From the NCBI RefSeq assembly GCF_000373105.1, contig NZ_KB890458.1:186001-250000 (forward strand): a DNA stretch of 64,000 nt. The letters run 5' to 3'. The notes beneath the pieces were generated by a model. That model did not search any database. It had not been told where the DNA came from and was given only the letters and a program-made list of their open reading frames with translations. Position numbers and translations under genes: made by a program. Positions within the stretch are counted from its first letter, which is position 1; each line of letters starts with the position of its first letter. This DNA comes from Neolewinella persica DSM 23188 (lineage in GTDB: Bacteria > Bacteroidota > Bacteroidia > Chitinophagales > Saprospiraceae). Below, piece after piece: positions 53,816 through 62,735 of this stretch.

Positions 53816-54727
53816 ATGCAATTATCAGTAGTAATAACAACTTTTAACCGGCCGGACCTGCTCAGAATTTGTCTGGATAGTCTTCGAATACAAACGGCAG
53901 AAAAAGAAGACTACGAGGTGATCGTAGTCGATAACGCAGGAGATGAGGCCTGTGCGGATCTGGTAGCTGCTTATCCCGCCCGATACGTACACGAACAGCG
54001 TACGGGGCATTCTCATGCCAGAAACCGTGGACTTCAGGAGGCTGCCAGCCCATGGGTGCTTTATTTTGACGACGATACCATTATCCCCCCGGATCTCATC
54101 CGGGACTTTCTCACTTACCTTCCTCGAGTGCCAGGCGCCGCCTTTGGCGGGCGATTTAACCATTGGTATCTCGACCCTCCGCCTGCCTGGCTGGTGCAAC
54201 AGCAGGGCGTGGGGACCTTTCCCGGTCGTGCCGCTAAGTTTGGAATTTTGCCTGCTGATGAATACCTGATCGGTTGTTTTTTCGGCGTCAGGGTGGATAC
54301 GGTACTTTCTTTGGGCGGCTTCGACCCTGAACTTGGAATGAAAGGTAAAGAGGTGGGTTGGGCGGATGAAACGGAGTTGCAGCATCGCCTGAGAATGAAT
54401 GACCATCAGGTCTATTATGCGCCGGAGTTGGTTATTGAGCACCTCGTACAGCCCTGGAAGTGTACGTTCCGTGGCCAACTCAGATTCGCTTATTCACATG
54501 GCGTTGCAAGTCGGTTAGTAGAACCCAATGCTATTGGCTTCGGTATTCCTGAGTATCTGCTTGAAATTCTAAGGACTACCTTTATTGTTCTGCCAGTAAC
54601 CCTGCTTCGCTGGGTATTCAAACATCGCGAATGGTATTGGCAAAATGTAGTACTTCGGGTTGCTTCTAAACTGGCTTTTGCCAGTGGCAGATTGCTGAAT
54701 AATTGGAAGATTTACTCCGAAAAATGA
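53816..54727 (+). CDS. GT2-family glycosyltransferase
   Basis: 303 residues from the ATG at 53816, giving MQLSVVITTFNRPDLLRICLDSL, the normal GT2 start; a GTG at 53759 would add 19 unconserved residues. VIVVDNAGDEACADLVAA, SHARNRGLQEAASPWVLYFDDDTIIP (DDD metal site). C-terminal hydrophobic helices (TFIVLPVTLLRWVFKH) suggest membrane association. Divergent from the previous GT2 pair and 7 bp before the fucosyltransferase. Confidence 0.88.
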   Translation: MQLSVVITTFNRPDLLRICLDSLRIQTAEKEDYEVIVVDNAGDEACADLVAAYPARYVHEQRTGHSHARNRGLQEAASPWVLYFDDDTIIPPDLIRDFLTYLPRVPGAAFGGRFNHWYLDPPPAWLVQQQGVGTFPGRAAKFGILPADEYLIGCFFGVRVDTVLSLGGFDPELGMKGKEVGWADETELQHRLRMNDHQVYYAPELVIEHLVQPWKCTFRGQLRFAYSHGVASRLVEPNAIGFGIPEYLLEILRTTFIVLPVTLLRWVFKHREWYWQNVVLRVASKLAFASGRLLNNWKIYSEK

Positions 54728-54734
54728 TCTCAAT

Positions 54735-55619
54735 ATGGTAATTTCAAGGCTACATTCCGGTTTAGGTAACCAAATGTTCCAGTATGCCTTCGCTCGTCGG
54801 ATTCAGCTTCAACTGAACGTGAAATTACGTATCGATTTGTCCATACTTCTTGACTCCAGACCACCCGATGGATACATCAAAAGGGAGTACGACCTTGACA
54901 TTTTTAAGCTGTCTCCAGCTTACCACTGTAACCCCACTAGTCTGCGAATACTCTATGCTCCGGGGAAATACCGCTGGAGTCAGGTCGTGCGAGATCTGGC
55001 TAGAAAAGGCTATCCCGTTTATATGGAAAAATCGTTTTCAGTAGACAACACTTTACTTGATAGTCCGCCTGACAACGTAATTTATCAGGGATATTGGCAA
55101 AGTGAACGTTACTTCTCGGAGGTTGCCAATACGATCAGGAAAGATTTCGCTTTTCAGCATTCAATACAACCTCAAAGTGAAAGTTTAGCCAGAGAAATCA
55201 GGAAAGAAGATTCAGTTTGTCTGAATATTCGCAGGAAGGATTACTTAGCGTCTCCTACGCATAACGTGACGGATGAAACTTACTACGAAAATTGCATTCA
55301 GCAGATGAGAGAGCGATTTTCAGGCGCTCGTTTTTTTCTCTTTTCAGACGACCTTGTCTGGTGCCGTGAGTTCTTTGCAGATTTTCATGACGTAGTAATT
55401 GTTGGCCACGATCACGCTGGGCCAAAGTTCGGAAATTACCTCCAACTCATGGCGCAATGCCATCATTACATTATCCCCAACAGTACTTTCGCCTGGTGGG
55501 CAGCCTGGCTGGGCGAACGAACGGGGTCAGTTATCATGGCCCCGGAGCGTTGGTTCGGGACGGATGAATTCGACTACAGAGATGTGGTGCCGGAACGTTG
55601 GTTGAAGGTGCCAAATTAG
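54735..55619 (+). CDS. GT11-family alpha-1,2-fucosyltransferase
   Basis: 294 residues. GT11 signatures: SRLHSGLGNQMFQYAFARRIQ at the start, YQGYWQSERYF, the GDP-binding CLNIRRKDY (the family's HxRRGDY with Asn for His and Lys for Gly), DETYYENCIQQM, FFLFSDDLVWC, and the IIPNSTFAWWAAWLG ending motif. It transfers fucose from GDP-fucose to a galactose-type acceptor. Start ATG follows the GT2 stop by 7 bp, so one transcript is likely. Its ending and the C25 protease gene end only 2 bp apart in convergence. Confidence 0.92.
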   Translation: MVISRLHSGLGNQMFQYAFARRIQLQLNVKLRIDLSILLDSRPPDGYIKREYDLDIFKLSPAYHCNPTSLRILYAPGKYRWSQVVRDLARKGYPVYMEKSFSVDNTLLDSPPDNVIYQGYWQSERYFSEVANTIRKDFAFQHSIQPQSESLAREIRKEDSVCLNIRRKDYLASPTHNVTDETYYENCIQQMRERFSGARFFLFSDDLVWCREFFADFHDVVIVGHDHAGPKFGNYLQLMAQCHHYIIPNSTFAWWAAWLGERTGSVIMAPERWFGTDEFDYRDVVPERWLKVPN

Positions 55620-55621
55620 TA

Positions 55622-58600
55622 TTACCGCAAAATAACCACCTTTCCCATTTCACGGGCAAAGAACTGGTCGGTACCAGTATCGTACTTTTCCAGGGTGGAA
55701 CCACTGCTATCAGAAGTGATGACCCGGTAGAGGTAAACGCCATTGGCCAGCAGATCGCCGTACTCATCCGTACCGTCCCAGGCAAAATCCGTCTGGTGCG
55801 TACCAATACGCAATTCTTCGTGGGCCAACAGGTCAATGTCCCGAACCACCCGGCCTGAAATGGTCATGATCTGGATACGGAAAACCTCGGGTATTTCATT
55901 TCCCGTCAGGGTATAAACGAACCGGGTTTGTGTCGTAAACGGATTTGGGTAAGTAAGGACATTGGCCACCATTTGCTCGTTGATAACCTCAAATTCCTGA
56001 CGGAAATCTATGCGGCCGGCTGCATTGCTGGTACGATCGCGGCCCCTTACTTCAAGGGCGTACGTGCCGTTGGTAGAAAGGGTCGGGCGGAAGAATATTT
56101 CCGCCGTATTCTCTGAAGTAGTAGCGGGGAGGAACTCAATTCTGGAGTCGGAAAAGGACAACCGTTCCCGGCTTCCGTCCGGAGCGGAGAGTTCAAGGAA
56201 ATAAGCAGCCGTATCGTTAAGTGCCAGGTACCTGTTTTCGTCCCGAAGCTGTACGTGAATTTCGGGTTTCCCACTTACCAGGTCTCCGTCATTGATTCGC
56301 CGCCCATCAAAGAAAACGGACAAACTGGGGGCAATGATATCTTCACCAACCTTAAACACGGAAGTGAGAATGTTATTAAACAGGACGAATTCCGGTTGGT
56401 CCTGGTCCGGGTTCAAGGTGACATTGAAGCGATGTGGGCCGATGAAAGCCTCCGTTGGTACATCGAAACTAAACTGGTCCGTTGCGCCCGCGGGTAGGGG
56501 AGGCCGACGCTTTAAGTAAGTGGTCGTTTCGTTTCGGTCATTGACCACTTCCAGTTCGATCAAAATGCTGTCCATCCCGATCCTGGAGATGTTCTCGTAG
56601 CCGGCGGCAATGGCGAGGGTCTGGCCCTGATCTATGGAGTCCGGTACGTTATAGGCGATCTGGGGGTTGATGGCCGCGTCACCCGGAGCTTCGTGGTCGA
56701 AATAAACATACTCTACGGTGGGGGTGGTTCTACCGTCTTCATCGTAGAAATTGAACTCGGCCCAGAGGAAGGGAAACTCTTCAGCGCTGACGGAGTTCAG
56801 CGGGAGGGAGAGCGCTCTGGAAGCTTGGAAATCAAATTCCTGGGCCAGAATCTCCGTTTCCACCCCTGCCGAAGAAAGTGCCATTATGCGGACCCCGACA
56901 CTATCCTGATCGGTCAGGTTTAAAGAAGAAAGCCCAAGGTTGACTTTCTTCCAGCTCAAGGCCGGGCCTGCTTTTGCAGAAGTCCACTTCCCTTCCGGCC
57001 AATTACTTAGCAGGCTGGCTTCCATGGCGATGGTGTCGTTAAGACTTTCTGCCATTATTTCAGTAATTGGACCCATCCCTTTTTGATAGGTAAACGCGTA
57101 GGGAACGGAGCCTACTTCGGTCATGCGCCGGGTCAACAGGGCTCCTTCCTGCTCCAGTACGTTGAAGATGGTGTTGCCAAGATTTGTCGAGTCGGTCTCC
57201 CAATCAGCGTTGTAGTAATCACTAAGGTTCCGCTGAACAGTGTAGATCAGAACATACTTCCCCGGTTCAATTCCTTCGGTCAGAAATTGGATCAACCCCG
57301 CCCTTTCTGCGGGGCGCCGGGTGTCAAAATCCCAGGAGCTCCCACTGAATGGCCTGGTACCGTATTCCCCATTTCCCGGGTTACCGTACCAATTTCGGTT
57401 GTTGGTACTATCAATGACCAGCACCTGAATACCGGTAGATATCCTCCATCTGAAGGGAGAAAAGAAGATTTGCCCATCAAATTCAAAGCGAGGCATGGTG
57501 CTGTTCTGATAAGGAGCGTTGAAAATTTTAATGTCCGTAATACTTCGGGATGATCCCCAGCCAAGCTCAGTAGTATCCGCAAATACGTTTTCAAAGGCCC
57601 CGTCAACGGTCTGTCCTGGGTCCTGAAGGGCCCAACTAATCTCATTGTCTGGCTGATCAGCTAACCAGGTAAAGGAGCTTTCGCTCCACAGGAATCCCGC
57701 GCCCTCAGTGAAGGAACTATCGGGGCTGATTCGCCAGTAGTACGTCGTACTGTCAACGGGTTGAAAGCCTGGAGAATACCGAATGATGCCTCCTGGCCGG
57801 TTGATCGTTTCATTGCTTAGTAAATTACGGAACCGGCGGTCGCTGGCCACCTGGATTATATAGTCCCGGTCAGGAGCAAGGGCATTGGTGGTTGAGGCCA
57901 CAAATTCCAGGGCTCCGCCAATAACTCCGTATTGTGGAGGGAAGGCCGCTTTGGCAGTATTGGCAATAATTGTAAGCGGCACTCCTGCCTGACCACCAAT
58001 AACCAGTTCATTGTTTGATTTGGCGGCGGGTAGTGGAGCTTCCACTATTTCATTCTCGGGGTCAATACTGATGAGGATTCGGTTTTGCCCAACGGCAGAA
58101 AAACCTATGTTTGGCAACTCTAATTCAAAGGCTTCCCGATAATCCGGAGCTGCCACCCGGTGGGTGGCCAGCTCAACGACTTCACCGGAAGGAAGCTGTT
58201 GCCTAAATCGAAGCGTGACACTTTCCTGGTCGGGCTTTAGCCCGAGATTAACGAGTTCCAGACTAATGGTGTAATTCGGGTTCTGAGCAGGAACAACTTC
58301 TGGTTCGAAAGAAATGGTTGCCGCATCAACTATCAGATCCGTGCCGGGGCGTGGGTGCATCCGGTAGGCCGGGTCGCCACTGAGCGCGAATTGCTCGAGC
58401 AGGATGCCCAGGGTGAAGTTGGAAGTACCGGCAAATTCTGCAATGGTAGTTCGCATGGCATCTCCAATACCTTCTCCATAGTTGACATTACCCATGCTTT
58501 CATACAGGATATTTCCCCAATTGCCGAGTGCTGAGATGTAGCCTACTCCTTTGGAGGCCGCAAAAGCAATGGCGCCCTTGTCCCGTAGGAAAATGAAGCG

Positions 58601-60607
58601 TTCACTAATGCTCCGTGCTTCGGTAAAGGCGTCACCGCTGTAACAGCCCAGGCTCATCATGTAAGGATACTTACCGAAATTGAAGTAGTTGTCCGGATCA
58701 TCGATGCTGAAGTCAAAGGTTTGGCTGCTGGAGTGCCCGAAGAAGGTGATGATGGAGGTACCATTGTTGATGCGATCGAAAATGGCCTGCTGGCGACTGT
58801 CTTCAATGGGTTCACTGCTTGATTTGTAGAAAGAAACAACATTAGCGCCCATCTCTGAAATTCGGATCGAGTCTTCCATTCGCTGCAATCGGCTTCTTAT
58901 GCTGGACTGCTCTCCCGGAGAAACACCGCCACCGAGATGCATGATCTGTTTCATCCATTCCCGGTCGGCAATCGTCTGATCACCCTGCTCAATCTGCCCT
59001 TCAACGTCACGTAATTTTTTCAGGTACAACTCAACCTCCCCCTCGTTGATGGCCGCAAGGCGGCCAACGGAATAGTTAGGGATGACGCTGCCGAGATCGG
59101 CCGCCATCAGGTTGTCAGAAGCAGGGAAACCGAAGGAAGGAATGAAAAAAGTTTCCTTCGCTCGAACCAGCTGTGCTGGTGTCCGGATGTCCGGATATTC
59201 CCGTCCTTTTCCGATCAGGAACAGGTACTGAAGCTTGGGTATGGCCAACTTCGCCGCACTGAGATAGTTCCGGATCGCCATTGGATGGCGGCCCAACCCG
59301 TAAGCGTACTCGTCGTAAAGGTCTTCCACATCTACAGTGTGTACAACGTAGCTTCCCCCGGTTACCGACCGACGGTAGTCGGCCAGCTCATTAACTGCCT
59401 GACCGTTGAGGCGGCGGCTGGTGATGATCAGGTAGTTGGTGTTGATGTCTGTTGGGAGGTTCGAAGAAAATCGCAGGCCGGAGGATGCCGGTGCCGTCAT
59501 GAAATTTTCGCCCGGAACTAACCGCCAGGTCAGGTCTTCCCCCGAAGCCGGGAATTCAAGCGTAGCTTCCCCCGCCATGTTGATGCTCGCTGAAACAAGA
59601 TCGCCGGTAGCGGGCGCATAGCTCTTAATCTCCCCACTTGCACCTGCGTCCGCGCCCAAACCAGTGAACACTATCCGGGTGGCCGTCCGGGAAGAGGGTA
59701 TGATGAAGCTGTTCAGCCCTTCGTCCCAAGCGGTAGAGGCAGAATAAGTAGCTTTGGCCCAGGCAATGTTTGGCTTGTCGCGGGAGCCTCGCGTACCTTC
59801 AATATTAATTTCAGTAGATTCTCCTGAAGGCGTGAAATTTACCCTGTGTTGCTGCACACTCCAACTGGACTGGGTGACGGTCTTTAGCAGATTGCCGTCA
59901 GCTCTAATTTCAACGATGTGGCCATCAAAGGCGGTGCCAAAACGGACATCCAGTACCGCTTCCGCATTAATGGAGCCGGCCAGAGACAGGGGGAAAACAT
60001 TGTCCCGCCGGCCGTCGGGGGATAAGAGGTCATTCGTGTTTCTACTCCCAAATCCTTCGGCTTTATCGTAATGAGAGTAATAAATACTTGAACCCGCACT
60101 ACGAAAGAAACTCTTACTCATGTGGTCACCGAAAACCTGCTCACTGGTCCGCAGGATAATATCCCGATCAACGATCTGTCCCACAATTGGCCGCGCCTCA
60201 TAATTCTGGCCATCGGCTCCACGGCTCAGGTAGTAGGCCGAGGTATCCGTATGCATGCTGTATTGGTCATTGAGCTGGTCCGCATCCGGATCTGGGAAAA
60301 AGTGACGGTCCATTTCTCCGCGGTTGCGCTCCCCGTAAAAAACAATGCCTTCCGTTGTCTCCTCCAGAGGGACAACCTGCCCTTTGTGATACAGTACCCA
60401 ATCTCCCGATCCGAATGGCCCGGCTGCCGCAATCTCCGCAGGAGAAATCCGGTACATACCATCCTGCGCTACCTTAACTACCAGGTAGTTACGATCATAA
60501 TCAATCCATTCATTACCATAACTCACCGATCCGTCGGGGTTAGGCATTTGCGCGAAGAGGAAAGCAGAAAAGAAAGCAATGCACAGGGTAAGTAAGATTC
60601 GAAACAT
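55622..60607 (-). CDS. C25 (gingipain-type) cysteine peptidase with T9SS sorting domain
   Basis: 1661 residues. Signal peptide MFRILLTLCIAFFSAFLFAQ. An N-terminal PorU-like section (YLVVKVAQDGMYRISPAEIAAAG) precedes the caspase-fold peptidase: catalytic His625 in ITFFGHSSSQTFD and Cys655 in MSLGCYSGDAF, 30 residues apart. A very long beta-rich middle (Ig/CARDB-like, e.g. NYTISLELVNLGLKPDQESVTLRF) follows. The C-terminus has TYPNPFTTQTRFVYTLTG and FAWDGTDEYGDLLANGVYLYRV, a T9SS/FlgD-like sorting domain. It could be a PorU sortase paralogue or a secreted protease. The bases 59638-59657 carry an antisense core repeat encoding GADAGAS. Confidence 0.88.
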   Translation of the reverse strand: MFRILLTLCIAFFSAFLFAQMPNPDGSVSYGNEWIDYDRNYLVVKVAQDGMYRISPAEIAAAGPFGSGDWVLYHKGQVVPLEETTEGIVFYGERNRGEMDRHFFPDPDADQLNDQYSMHTDTSAYYLSRGADGQNYEARPIVGQIVDRDIILRTSEQVFGDHMSKSFFRSAGSSIYYSHYDKAEGFGSRNTNDLLSPDGRRDNVFPLSLAGSINAEAVLDVRFGTAFDGHIVEIRADGNLLKTVTQSSWSVQQHRVNFTPSGESTEINIEGTRGSRDKPNIAWAKATYSASTAWDEGLNSFIIPSSRTATRIVFTGLGADAGASGEIKSYAPATGDLVSASINMAGEATLEFPASGEDLTWRLVPGENFMTAPASSGLRFSSNLPTDINTNYLIITSRRLNGQAVNELADYRRSVTGGSYVVHTVDVEDLYDEYAYGLGRHPMAIRNYLSAAKLAIPKLQYLFLIGKGREYPDIRTPAQLVRAKETFFIPSFGFPASDNLMAADLGSVIPNYSVGRLAAINEGEVELYLKKLRDVEGQIEQGDQTIADREWMKQIMHLGGGVSPGEQSSIRSRLQRMEDSIRISEMGANVVSFYKSSSEPIEDSRQQAIFDRINNGTSIITFFGHSSSQTFDFSIDDPDNYFNFGKYPYMMSLGCYSGDAFTEARSISERFIFLRDKGAIAFAASKGVGYISALGNWGNILYESMGNVNYGEGIGDAMRTTIAEFAGTSNFTLGILLEQFALSGDPAYRMHPRPGTDLIVDAATISFEPEVVPAQNPNYTISLELVNLGLKPDQESVTLRFRQQLPSGEVVELATHRVAAPDYREAFELELPNIGFSAVGQNRILISIDPENEIVEAPLPAAKSNNELVIGGQAGVPLTIIANTAKAAFPPQYGVIGGALEFVASTTNALAPDRDYIIQVASDRRFRNLLSNETINRPGGIIRYSPGFQPVDSTTYYWRISPDSSFTEGAGFLWSESSFTWLADQPDNEISWALQDPGQTVDGAFENVFADTTELGWGSSRSITDIKIFNAPYQNSTMPRFEFDGQIFFSPFRWRISTGIQVLVIDSTNNRNWYGNPGNGEYGTRPFSGSSWDFDTRRPAERAGLIQFLTEGIEPGKYVLIYTVQRNLSDYYNADWETDSTNLGNTIFNVLEQEGALLTRRMTEVGSVPYAFTYQKGMGPITEIMAESLNDTIAMEASLLSNWPEGKWTSAKAGPALSWKKVNLGLSSLNLTDQDSVGVRIMALSSAGVETEILAQEFDFQASRALSLPLNSVSAEEFPFLWAEFNFYDEDGRTTPTVEYVYFDHEAPGDAAINPQIAYNVPDSIDQGQTLAIAAGYENISRIGMDSILIELEVVNDRNETTTYLKRRPPLPAGATDQFSFDVPTEAFIGPHRFNVTLNPDQDQPEFVLFNNILTSVFKVGEDIIAPSLSVFFDGRRINDGDLVSGKPEIHVQLRDENRYLALNDTAAYFLELSAPDGSRERLSFSDSRIEFLPATTSENTAEIFFRPTLSTNGTYALEVRGRDRTSNAAGRIDFRQEFEVINEQMVANVLTYPNPFTTQTRFVYTLTGNEIPEVFRIQIMTISGRVVRDIDLLAHEELRIGTHQTDFAWDGTDEYGDLLANGVYLYRVITSDSSGSTLEKYDTGTDQFFAREMGKVVILR
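59638..59657 (+). repeat. Dispersed core repeat antisense inside the C25 gene
   Basis: TTGCACCTGCGTCCGCGCCC, exact core, opposite to the gene. Encodes GADAGAS in the host frame, the same GADAGA as in PheS. Confidence 0.8.
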
Positions 60608-60639
60608 CTGATAGTTTGTTGGGCGGGGATGTACTGGTA

Positions 60640-60647
60640 CAAAGATA
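60640..60647 (-). promoter_or_regulatory. Candidate -7 box for the C25 peptidase gene
   Basis: TATCTTTG on the minus strand, 32 bp before the ATG at 60607. No canonical -33. Confidence 0.45.
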
Positions 60648-60683
60648 ACGGTATTGTCTGTGCTTCGTTGTGTCTTCGAGGAG

Positions 60684-60775
60684 TCAATTAGTCCAACAGT
60701 CAGATAGTCAAGGAGTCAAAGCGTCACTGTGATAAACGCAGACGACTCTCTGACTATTTAACTTTCTGACTTCCT
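60684..60775. repeat. Inverted octamer-word array
   Basis: Left arm: 8-base words AGTCCAAC, AGTCAGAT, AGTCAAGG, AGTCAAAG, CGTCACTG. Right arm: GACTCTCT, GACTATTT, AACTTTCT, GACTTCCT, whose reverse complements are again AGTC-type words. The arms form a long imperfect palindrome directly beside a core repeat. The 332-bp gap between the C25 and M28 genes is otherwise empty. Confidence 0.7.
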
Positions 60776-60798
60776 GGGGCGGGGCCGCAGGTGCAGAG
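60776..60798 (-). repeat. Dispersed core repeat (60776)
   Basis: GGGGCGGGGCCGCAGGTGCA plus GAG on plus, minus-strand core with one change. The octamer array lies on its GC side, the reverse of the usual CT-tract order. Confidence 0.75.
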
Positions 60799-60939
60799 TA
60801 AGGTTTGAACGCAGGGAACACCCCCGCTTTATGTTTGTCGTCCAAGGCAATACTCGCTGTAGCAAAAGGATTTCTGACGGTTTGTGGTGAAACATACCTA
60901 CTTTACCCGCGTTTTATGCTCAACAATCCCCTCCCACGT

Positions 60940-62541
60940 ATGAATCGTCTCTATTTTGTCCTGATCGCTGCGTTCGCCAGCAGCGTACTGTCTGCCCAAA
61001 TGACTGGTCCGCTGCAGCGCCTGACCACCACCTCCGCTCAGGTTAAAGACCTGGCCGGTACCATCACGGCACAGGACCTTCGCAAGCATCTTACCATCCT
61101 CTCTGCAGATGATATGGAAGGCCGGGAAACCGGCCAACCCGGCCAGAAACGCGCTGCGGCTTACCTCAAAGGTGAGATGCAACGACTTGGAATGCCCGCC
61201 ATTGGAGAAGACAATGGCTACTTTCAGACCATTCTTTTCACCCGGCAGAAGTGGGATAAAATTGACCTTGAACTTAACGGTGAGTCACTTCGTCACCTGT
61301 GGGAGTACAGTAGTGCTCCATCCCAGAACAGCCACCGGGAAATGACCAATATTTCAGAACTGACTTTCCTTGGCTACGGCATCGATGATCCGGCATACAG
61401 TGATTATAAAGACCTGGATGTGAAGGGAAAGCACCTCCTGATTTTTGCGGGAGAACCCAAAGCAAAAAAAGGTAACTATCGGATATCGGGAAGTGATTCC
61501 ACCTCCGTCTGGAGTAAGTCTGACGAGCGAAAACTGGAGATCGCCAAAATGAAAGGCGCAGCTACCGTGTTTGTGATCGATCCTGATTTCAAGGAGAATG
61601 TGCGGAATATCCGTCAGGAAACCCTCGATGGACGTATGAAAATGGCCGAAGCGACTGAGGCAGATCGTAAAACCGCAAACGTGGTTTACCTCACGCCCCA
61701 ACTGGCTAAAAAAATCATGGGGAAAATCGGTAAGAAAGTCATCCGGAGCCGCAAAAAGCTGGAAAAAACCGGCAAACTCAAACCCGTGAAAATTCCGGTT
61801 GATTTAAAACTGACCCAGACTAAATCCGTTCGGGAACTGATCGGTGAAAACGTGCTTGGCTTTGTGGAAGGTAGTGACCCTGCGCTGAAGAAAGAAGTCC
61901 TTGTCGTCAGCGCACACTACGATCACATCGGAAAAAGAGGAGATGATGTTTTCAACGGTGCCGATGATAATGGCTCCGGCACAAGCACTATTCTGGAAGT
62001 GGCGGAAGCCTTCACGATGGCCAAAAAACAAGGAATAGGTCCTCGCCGTAGTGTGCTGTTTTTAATGGTGAGTGGTGAAGAAAAAGGACTGCTTGGCTCG
62101 GAGTATTACGCCAGTCATCCCATTTTTCCATTGGAAAATACCATTGCTGACATCAATGTCGATATGGTCGGCCGGGTAGATGATGAGCACGCCGACAATC
62201 CGAACTACATCTACGTTATTGGTAGTAACCGCCTAAGCACTGAACTGCACCGGATTAACGAAGGAGTTAATAAAGAATACACCCAGTTGGAACTTGATTA
62301 CACCTACAACGCAGAGGATGATCCCAACCGCTACTACTTCCGTTCTGATCACTACAACTTCGCCGTTAAAGGTATTCCCAGTATTTTCTATTTCAACGGT
62401 ACCCACGCTGATTATCATCAGTCGACCGATACCATCGAGAAGATTAACTTCGAGAAAATGGAAAAAATTGGCCGATTGGTTTTCCATACTGCCTGGCAGT
62501 TGAGTAACCAGGATCGGCGGATTGAAGTCGACGTTAAATAG
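60940..62541 (+). CDS. M28-family zinc aminopeptidase, secreted
   Basis: 533 residues from the ATG at 60940, which starts the signal peptide MNRLYFVLIAAFASSVLSAQ; the frame is open 45 codons further upstream without signal character. A PA-like insert lies at about 130-300. Zinc ligands are visible: SAHYDHIG (His326), NGADDNGSGTS (Asp), SGEEKGLLGSEYYA (Glu pair) and INVDMVGRVD (Asp), with a late SDHYNFAVKGIPSIFYFNG (His). It removes N-terminal amino acids in the periplasm or outside the cell. A Lys-rich stretch (KKVIRSRKKLEKTGKLK) in the middle is unusual. Confidence 0.92.
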   Translation: MNRLYFVLIAAFASSVLSAQMTGPLQRLTTTSAQVKDLAGTITAQDLRKHLTILSADDMEGRETGQPGQKRAAAYLKGEMQRLGMPAIGEDNGYFQTILFTRQKWDKIDLELNGESLRHLWEYSSAPSQNSHREMTNISELTFLGYGIDDPAYSDYKDLDVKGKHLLIFAGEPKAKKGNYRISGSDSTSVWSKSDERKLEIAKMKGAATVFVIDPDFKENVRNIRQETLDGRMKMAEATEADRKTANVVYLTPQLAKKIMGKIGKKVIRSRKKLEKTGKLKPVKIPVDLKLTQTKSVRELIGENVLGFVEGSDPALKKEVLVVSAHYDHIGKRGDDVFNGADDNGSGTSTILEVAEAFTMAKKQGIGPRRSVLFLMVSGEEKGLLGSEYYASHPIFPLENTIADINVDMVGRVDDEHADNPNYIYVIGSNRLSTELHRINEGVNKEYTQLELDYTYNAEDDPNRYYFRSDHYNFAVKGIPSIFYFNGTHADYHQSTDTIEKINFEKMEKIGRLVFHTAWQLSNQDRRIEVDVK

Positions 62542-62560
62542 ACGACGGGCTTCGCCCTTT

Positions 62561-62715
62561 GATAGTGGGTAGTAAGTAGTGGGTAGTGCTGCTGCATTTG
62601 GCAGCTCGCTGCGCCCGTTTTGGGTGTTGTTCCGCAGCATTAATGCTGCACGAGCGAAGCGAGCAAAGCCATGCGGCAGCACTACCTACTACCCAATACT
62701 TTACTACCTAATACC
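62561..62715. repeat. Inverted heptamer-word element (MITE-like palindrome)
   Basis: Left arm of 7-base words TAGTGGG, TAGTAAG, TAGTGGG, TAGTGCT; right arm CACTACC, TACTACC, CAATACT and relatives, its reverse complement by word. The arms extend inward through GCTGCTGCA / TGCGGCAGC and enclose the perfect palindrome GCAGCATTAATGCTGC (62635-62650). Starts about 20 bp after the M28 stop. Confidence 0.75.
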
Positions 62716-62735
62716 AGTGGCGAAGCCACACCCCA

